From contig JALNZH010000099.1 of the NCBI GenBank assembly GCA_023229405.1, positions 1 through 11,029 of the forward strand: a stretch of DNA of 11,029 bases, in the 5' to 3' direction. The notes under the pieces were generated by a model that was not told the DNA's origin, ran no database searches, and saw only the letters and a program-made list of their open reading frames with translations. Both the position numbers and the translations under genes were made by a program. This DNA comes from Bacteroidota bacterium (lineage in GTDB: Bacteria > Bacteroidota > Ignavibacteria > UBA10030 > UBA8401). The number at the start of each line of letters is the position of its first letter. The stretch's first letter is position 1. Shown here one piece after another: positions 6,613 through 11,029 of this stretch.

Positions 6613-7692
6613 ATGGAAATTTCACCGGTACTAGAAGCCTTCATAAAGATTCTGATTGTTGTGTTGATCATTCTTCTTCCCGCAGTAACATTTCTGGGTG
6701 TTTGGCTGGAACGAAAACTCAGTGCATGGATTCAGAACCGCATTGGCCCGAACCGTCTTGGACCGTACGGCCTTTTCCAGATGTTTGCGGATATTCCGAA
6801 ATTATTTTTTAAGGAAGATATTGTTCCGGCGGCGGCAAATAAATTTGTGCATTCGCTTGGTCCGATGATTTCGCTGACGATTGCATTTTCCACTTTTGCG
6901 GTGATGCCGTTCGGCGATACGCTTCCCATCGTTATTAATGGCGTAACGCACAATATTAAACTACAGATCGCCGATGTAAATATTGCACTATTGTATGTGC
7001 TGGCATTATCATCGCTCGCCGTGTATGGCATCACCCTTAGCGGCTGGTCTTCCAATAATAAATATTCGCTTCTCGGTGGCATTCGTTCTTCCGCTCAAAT
7101 GATCAGTTATGAATTGTCGCTCGGATTGTCCATTATTGGTATCGTGATGTTGAATAATTCACTTCAACTGGACGAGATCGTAAAAGCGCAGGGGGGGTAT
7201 TATTTGTTCGGCGTACTTCCCAATTGGAATATTTTCGTGCAACCGATCGGATTCGTGACATTCGTTGTTGCAATGTTTGCTGAAACCAACCGACTGCCGT
7301 TCGATCTTCCAGAAGCGGAACCGGAACTTGTTGCGGGATACCATACGGAATATACCGGAATGAAGTTCGGAATGTTCATGCTCTCCGAGTATCTTGCAAT
7401 GTTCTTTGCTGCCAGCATGATCTCCACATTATATCTGGGTGGTTGGCAGGTTCCGTATATCGAATATTTAGGATTATCACCGTTTGCGGTCAGTCTGCTT
7501 CAAGTCGGAGCATTTTTTACAAAATTTGTTCTTATCGTTGTGTTCTTTATGGTCGTGCGCTGGTCCATGCCTCGGTTCCGATATGATCAACTGATGAATC
7601 TGGGTTGGAAAGTCATGCTGCCGTTGTCGCTGCTCAACATTGCGTTGACCGGATTGTTCATCCTTAAACCTATTCTCACTTGGTTCAATTAA
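6613..7692 (+). CDS. nuoH: NADH-quinone oxidoreductase subunit H (membrane subunit at the quinone site)
   Basis: NuoH is the multi-helix membrane subunit that joins the peripheral arm to the membrane arm and forms the entry of the quinone chamber. The 359 residues include a first helix (about 10-30), the WLERK segment (31-35), the highly conserved QNRIGPNRLGPYG loop (41-53) and AETNRLPFDLPEAEPELV (223-240), the acidic loop near the quinone site. About eight hydrophobic segments are visible, ending with one at the C-terminus. The open frame extends upstream to 6505, but that would add 36 polar residues encoded inside nuoG. The ATG at 6613 starts right before the first membrane helix, 17 bases after the nuoG stop, and gives the usual N-terminus. 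No Shine-Dalgarno site is visible, so translational coupling to nuoG is likely. NuoI follows after one base. Confidence 0.95.
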   Translation: MEISPVLEAFIKILIVVLIILLPAVTFLGVWLERKLSAWIQNRIGPNRLGPYGLFQMFADIPKLFFKEDIVPAAANKFVHSLGPMISLTIAFSTFAVMPFGDTLPIVINGVTHNIKLQIADVNIALLYVLALSSLAVYGITLSGWSSNNKYSLLGGIRSSAQMISYELSLGLSIIGIVMLNNSLQLDEIVKAQGGYYLFGVLPNWNIFVQPIGFVTFVVAMFAETNRLPFDLPEAEPELVAGYHTEYTGMKFGMFMLSEYLAMFFAASMISTLYLGGWQVPYIEYLGLSPFAVSLLQVGAFFTKFVLIVVFFMVVRWSMPRFRYDQLMNLGWKVMLPLSLLNIALTGLFILKPILTWFN

Positions 7693-7693
7693 T

Positions 7694-8209
7694 ATGAATG
7701 ACGAAAAAAATTTACAAAAAAGTGAAGTAATCCGATTGAAGGATCTGTCCTTTCTGCAGAAGGCATACGTGTTCGAAATCCTGAAAGGGATGTATACTGC
7801 CATATCGCAGATTTTTAAACCGAAATTTACCATTCAGTATCCCGAAGTCAAAATCGAACATGCAGCTTCGTTCCGCGGTCGTCCCGTATTGGTGGAAGAG
7901 AATGGCACGGAACGCTGCGTTGCGTGTGGGTTATGCAGCCGTGTTTGTCCCGCATTGGCAATTGAGGTGCAGGCTGGTTCAACGGAACTTGCCAAAGAAC
8001 GGTATCCGGAAAAATTCGAAATTAATATGACTCGCTGTATTTTCTGCGGTTTCTGTGAAGAAGTTTGCCCCGAAGAAGCGATCATCATGAGCAGTGAATA
8101 TGAACTGGCATTCTCCAGTCAGGCGGAATCGATCTTCGGAAAAGATAAACTTTTGAAATCGGCCGAAGAGATGAAACCTCGGTTGGAATTCCTGAGAAAA
8201 AACCGCTAA
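7694..8209 (+). CDS. nuoI: NADH-quinone oxidoreductase subunit I (two [4Fe-4S] clusters)
   Basis: NuoI is the ferredoxin-like subunit holding clusters N6a and N6b, which pass electrons on toward N2 and the quinone site. Two CxxCxxCxxxCP motifs are seen: C75, C78, C81, C85 and C115, C118, C121, C125. The last Cys of each set belongs to the opposite cluster, as usual for 2x[4Fe-4S] ferredoxin folds. An amphipathic N-terminal stretch (about 20-45) comes before the conserved IFKPKFTIQYP and FRGRP segments. Length (171 residues) is normal. The ATG at 7694 starts one base after the nuoH stop, which implies translational coupling. The terminator 27 bases downstream ends the operon, so nuoJ-N are not next door. 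Confidence 0.96.
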   Translation: MNDEKNLQKSEVIRLKDLSFLQKAYVFEILKGMYTAISQIFKPKFTIQYPEVKIEHAASFRGRPVLVEENGTERCVACGLCSRVCPALAIEVQAGSTELAKERYPEKFEINMTRCIFCGFCEEVCPEEAIIMSSEYELAFSSQAESIFGKDKLLKSAEEMKPRLEFLRKNR

Positions 8210-8236
8210 AAATATTTACTCGACGTGTTTGAAATG

Positions 8237-8270
8237 ATGCGCGGTTATTGACAACCGCGCATTTTTTTTT
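8237..8270 (+). terminator. Intrinsic terminator after nuoI
   Basis: ATGCGCGGTT (8237-8246) pairs perfectly with AACCGCGCAT (8253-8262) around the 6-base loop ATTGAC. A run of nine T residues (8262-8270) follows. It ends the nuoGHI transcript and lies only 17 bases before the ldh start, leaving little room for a separate ldh promoter. Confidence 0.93.
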
Positions 8271-8286
8271 ACCCGTAGAGTATAGA

Positions 8287-9216
8287 ATGGAGTTCAAAGT
8301 GAAAGTAGCAATCATTGGAACAGGTTTTGTTGGTGCATCAGCCGGTTATGCGATGGTCCTTCGTAATTCGTGCCGTGAACTTGTCTTGATCGATACAAAT
8401 AGGGCAAAGGCAGAAGCCGAAGCGAGCGATATTCAGCATGCAACACCGCTTTCGCATGCTGTAAGGGTATACGCCGGAACGTATGGGGATATCAAAGGGG
8501 CAAAAGTAGTCATTATCACCGCTGGTACAAACCAGCGTTCTGGTGAAACGAGATTGGATTTGATCGGAAGAAATGTGGAAGTATTCAACGTTATTGTGCC
8601 GAACATCGTTTCCGCAGAGCCAAATGCCATAATCCTCGTGGCGACAAATCCCGTTGACATCCTCACGACAGTAACGGAACGTCTTGCCGGAGTTCCGCAC
8701 GGACAAGTGATCGGCTCAGGAACAACGCTTGATACGGCACGGTTCCGTACGCTTGTGGCAGAACATGTCGGTGTTGATTCACATCATGTTCATGGATACG
8801 TGGTCGGTGAGCATGGCGACAGTGAAGTAGTCGTGTGGAGCAGCGCAACAGTTGCCGGAATGCCCATAAAGAATTTTTGCATGGCGCGGAATATTGATTG
8901 GAATGATGACATTCGCCTCAACATTACGGAAAATATCCGGACTGCTGCCTACAAGATCATTCAAGGAAAAGGAGCCACATATTACGGTATTGGTGCAGTG
9001 CTTGCGCATATCACAGAACGGATCGTCCGCAATCACCGCGCTATATTAACCGTCAGTGCAACGATCGATCAATACAACGTGGCGCTGTCACTTCCGAGAC
9101 TTGTCGGCGGAAACGGGATCATATCCGAGATTGGTCTCTCCATGAACGAGGAAGAAAAAATACTACTTCAATCCAGCGCTGACGTGCTGGTGAATGCGTT
9201 GTCAACGCTCTTATAA
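8287..9216 (+). CDS. ldh: L-lactate dehydrogenase (NAD-dependent, FBP-site residues present)
   Basis: This cytosolic enzyme interconverts pyruvate and L-lactate with NADH/NAD. The NAD-binding motif is GTGFVG (11-16) with D36 for the ribose. The specificity loop reads AGTNQRSGETR: Gln at the standard position 102 marks lactate dehydrogenase, whereas malate dehydrogenases have Arg. In the standard numbering, D168 and R171 (TTLDTARFR) and catalytic H195 (GEHGD) are present, as is the Thr of KGATYYG (T246). R173 and H188, which bind the activator fructose-1,6-bisphosphate in bacterial LDHs, are also present at the right spacing. With the ATG at 8287 the protein has 309 residues. A GTG at 8299 with GGAG six bases upstream is a plausible alternative start (305 residues). 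The earlier in-frame ATG at 8248 lies in the terminator loop and is rejected. I see no convincing promoter of its own. Confidence 0.93.
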   Translation: MEFKVKVAIIGTGFVGASAGYAMVLRNSCRELVLIDTNRAKAEAEASDIQHATPLSHAVRVYAGTYGDIKGAKVVIITAGTNQRSGETRLDLIGRNVEVFNVIVPNIVSAEPNAIILVATNPVDILTTVTERLAGVPHGQVIGSGTTLDTARFRTLVAEHVGVDSHHVHGYVVGEHGDSEVVVWSSATVAGMPIKNFCMARNIDWNDDIRLNITENIRTAAYKIIQGKGATYYGIGAVLAHITERIVRNHRAILTVSATIDQYNVALSLPRLVGGNGIISEIGLSMNEEEKILLQSSADVLVNALSTLL

Positions 9217-9243
9217 CATACCTTAAAAGCAAATAGAATATTT

Positions 9244-9272
9244 TTGAAACTCACCGAAGCGCTGGATATATT
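9244..9272 (+). promoter_or_regulatory. Putative sigma70-type promoter of the yifB-like gene
   Basis: TTGAAA (9244-9249) and TATATT (9267-9272) are separated by exactly 17 bases, giving a predicted start near 9279 and a leader of about 68 bases before the ATG at 9347. The -10 hexamer coincides with the loop of the hairpin at 9255-9284. Confidence 0.5.
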
Positions 9273-9290
9273 TCCAGCACTTCGTGTTTT
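9255..9290 (+). terminator. Imperfect hairpin after ldh: weak terminator and/or operator over the yifB promoter
   Basis: CGAAG-C-GCTGGA (9255-9266) pairs with TCCAGC-A-CTTCG (9273-9284), 11 bp with one internal C/A mismatch and a 6-base loop, TATATT. TGTTTT follows (9285-9290), so it could end the ldh transcript about 70 bases after the stop, although the T-run is short. Because the loop is also the -10 element of the promoter above, the same palindrome could instead be a repressor site. Confidence 0.5.
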
Positions 9291-9346
9291 AATGATCATC
9301 CGAATTATCAAGGATGAATGTTCTGGAACCCTTCAATTGAATTCTT

Positions 9347-10882
9347 ATGCTCACCACAGTCCTTTCAGCAGCTACGTACGGAATCAATGCGTACCTCATC
9401 GAGATCGAAACCAATATTGAGAACACCGTCCCCAATTTTTTCATGGTCGGTCTTCCGGACAACGCCGTCAAAGAATCACGTGAACGCGTAGCCACAGCGA
9501 TCAAGAATTCTGCATATACATATCCCAACAAACGTGTTACAATCAACCTCGCTCCTGCGGATGTGAAAAAAGAAGGATCTTCATTCGATCTACCTATCGC
9601 TATTGGCATGCTGGCATCAAGTGGACAAGTGAAGGATGATCGGTTAAAAAAGCTGATTATACTTGGTGAACTGTCGTTGGAAGGAACACTTCGTCCGGTA
9701 CATGGCATTCTTCCGATCGCTGTGGAATTAAAGAAAAGAGGAATCGGTGGGATTATTTTACCAAAACAGAATGCAAACGAAGCGGCGATGGTGGAAGGGA
9801 TAGATGTCTACGGCGCGGAAACCCTTAGTGATGCTATCGACATTCTGGAGGAACGCTCATCCATCGAACCTTTGAAACTGGATCTTCGGAAAGTGTTTGC
9901 CGTAGAACAAAAATATCTGCAGGACTTTTCCGATGTGAAAGGACAGGAAAATGTGAAACGGGCGTTAGAAGTTGCGGCGGCGGGTGGACACAATATTATC
10001 ATGATCGGTCCGCCCGGTTCAGGGAAAACGATGTTAGCGCGCCGTCTACCGAGCATCCTTCCTCCGATGTCATTCGAAGAAAGTATTGAAACTACAAAGA
10101 TTCATTCTGTTTCCGGATTGTTATCTCCCGGCTCCGCTCTCGTCGTACAGCGTCCGTTCCGTTCACCGCATCACACCATCTCAGATTCGGCATTGGTTGG
10201 CGGCGGGACAATTCCTCGTCCAGGAGAAATATCACTTTCGCATCATGGAGTATTGTTCCTAGATGAGCTTCCGGAATTTGCGAGAAATGTTCTGGAAGTG
10301 ATGCGTCAACCGCTGGAAGATGCAAAGGTAACCATCAGCCGTTCCAAGATGTCGGTCGATTATCCGGCGAACTTCATGCTCGTGTGTGCGATGAATCCAT
10401 GTCCATGCGGCAACAACGGAAATCCGAACCACGAATGCACCTGTACGCCGATGATGATCCAAAAATATATGTCAAAAGTTTCAGGTCCATTGTTGGACAG
10501 AATTGACATTCACATTGAGGTGCCTGCAGTGAAGGTTGCCGAACTCTCACAAAAAAAGCCGGGGGAACCTTCAACGATGATTCGAGAAAGAGTGATTAAC
10601 GCACGAGGAATGCAAATGAAACGCTTTTCGCAACACAAGAATCTTTTTAACAATGCCGGTATGCAATCCAAAGAGATTCGAGAGTACTGCAAGCTCGGCA
10701 ACAGCGGGGAAGAGTTGTTAAAAATGGCCATGACTAAATTGGGACTTTCTGCCCGTGCATATGATAGAATCATAAAAGTCTCGAGAACAATTGCGGATCT
10801 TGCCGGAAGCACTGATATTCAAACGGAACATCTCAGTGAAGCAATTCAATATAGAAGTTTAGACAGAAATCTTTGGATGTAA
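9347..10882 (+). CDS. YifB/ComM family Mg-chelatase-like AAA+ ATPase
   Basis: This 511-residue protein has the three-part layout of the YifB/ComM family. An N-terminal Lon-protease-like ChlI domain (about 1-170, starting MLTTVLSAATYGINAYLIEIE) is followed by a Mg-chelatase-type AAA+ core with Walker A GPPGSGKT (221-228) and Walker B VLFLDELPEF, and by a C-terminal helical domain (RAYDRIIKVSRTIADLAG). A cysteine-rich insert, CAMNPCPCGN...HECTC, lies in the AAA+ core and is typical of the family. In Vibrio and Haemophilus, ComM is a branch-migration helicase that helps integrate DNA taken up in natural transformation. The family is much wider than competence, so this role is not assured here. 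Length matches (about 505-515). The start is chosen because it gives the standard N-terminus; no Shine-Dalgarno site is seen. It appears monocistronic. Confidence 0.93.
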   Translation: MLTTVLSAATYGINAYLIEIETNIENTVPNFFMVGLPDNAVKESRERVATAIKNSAYTYPNKRVTINLAPADVKKEGSSFDLPIAIGMLASSGQVKDDRLKKLIILGELSLEGTLRPVHGILPIAVELKKRGIGGIILPKQNANEAAMVEGIDVYGAETLSDAIDILEERSSIEPLKLDLRKVFAVEQKYLQDFSDVKGQENVKRALEVAAAGGHNIIMIGPPGSGKTMLARRLPSILPPMSFEESIETTKIHSVSGLLSPGSALVVQRPFRSPHHTISDSALVGGGTIPRPGEISLSHHGVLFLDELPEFARNVLEVMRQPLEDAKVTISRSKMSVDYPANFMLVCAMNPCPCGNNGNPNHECTCTPMMIQKYMSKVSGPLLDRIDIHIEVPAVKVAELSQKKPGEPSTMIRERVINARGMQMKRFSQHKNLFNNAGMQSKEIREYCKLGNSGEELLKMAMTKLGLSARAYDRIIKVSRTIADLAGSTDIQTEHLSEAIQYRSLDRNLWM

Positions 10883-11029
10883 GATAAAGTACCCTTGTAA
10901 AGAATTCGAAATTTAGCTTTAAAGAGTCTTGAAAAAACTCCATAATCTTGTTACGGCGTTGTTATGTACTGATGTTACGCAAAAAGGTAAAAATGGTTCG
11001 ACGCGGCGCAGAAACAGCGGTCATCCTGA
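10883..11029. other. Right-edge intergenic tail, possibly containing the start of a plus-strand gene
   Basis: The first ~85 bases after yifB are AT-rich and show no terminator with a proper T-run. From 10933 one plus-strand frame is open to the window end. It has candidate starts at 10972 (ATG) and 10993 (ATG, with AAAGGT about 4 bases upstream), giving at most 19 codons (beginning MLRKKVKMVRRG) before the edge. This is too short to identify. It could be the N-terminus of the next gene or chance. Confidence 0.3.

Noticed and set aside
8248..8253. Perfect TTGACA -35 hexamer just upstream of ldh
   Set aside because: It lies in the loop and arm of the terminator and has no -10 hexamer at 16-18 bases. 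TATAGA at 8281-8286 is far too distant and abuts the start codon.
8248..8286. Earlier ATG start for lactate dehydrogenase
   Set aside because: It begins in the loop of the nuoI terminator and adds 13 residues that do not belong to the Rossmann fold start.
8287..9216. Malate dehydrogenase as the product
   Set aside because: The specificity loop has Gln rather than Arg at position 102, and the KGATYYG segment is of LDH type.
1..11029. A defence system, toxin-antitoxin pair or mobile element
   Set aside because: All full-length genes belong to common metabolic or housekeeping families, and no transposase, integrase or nuclease-effector gene is present.

Overview
The window carries conserved metabolic and housekeeping genes of a free-living bacterium. 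Base composition is moderate (neither AT- nor GC-extreme). Only one of the nine start sites (udk) has a clear Shine-Dalgarno sequence. Weak ribosome-binding signals plus this gene mix fit the Bacteroidota/Ignavibacteriota (FCB) side of the tree. That placement is an inference from style, not from a marker gene.

Layout. (1) Positions 1-1022, minus strand: the N-terminal 340 residues of a membrane-anchored family 2 glycosyltransferase that runs off the left edge. (2) 1023-1567: a 545-base divergent intergenic region with promoter-like elements for both flanking genes and a dense set of inverted repeats (about 1217-1499), probably an interspersed palindromic repeat or structured RNA. (3) 1568-2185: uridine kinase (udk). 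(4) 2329-4763: an M16 zinc peptidase followed closely by alanine dehydrogenase (ald), closed by a very strong intrinsic terminator. (5) 4922-8209: nuoG-nuoH-nuoI, a tight three-gene complex I operon with its own promoter and terminator, and no other nuo gene on either side. (6) 8287-9216: L-lactate dehydrogenase with LDH-type specificity residues and the residues used for fructose-1,6-bisphosphate activation. (7) 9347-10882: a YifB/ComM-type Mg-chelatase-like AAA+ ATPase, preceded by a promoter whose -10 element lies exactly in the loop of a hairpin. (8) 10883-11029: an intergenic tail and possibly the first codons of another gene.

How the genes work together. NuoG, NuoH and NuoI are adjacent parts of the electron path of respiratory complex I: NuoG and NuoI carry iron-sulfur clusters, and NuoH is the membrane subunit at the quinone site. 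Ald and LDH are both NAD-linked enzymes at the pyruvate node, exchanging pyruvate with alanine and with lactate. The central part of the window is therefore about NADH/pyruvate balance, although these are separate transcription units.

I see no mobile element with a transposase, no CRISPR array, no tRNA or rRNA, and no defence system. The most unusual material is the structured intergenic region at 1217-1499, the isolated nuoGHI operon with a short NuoG, and the palindrome over the yifB promoter.
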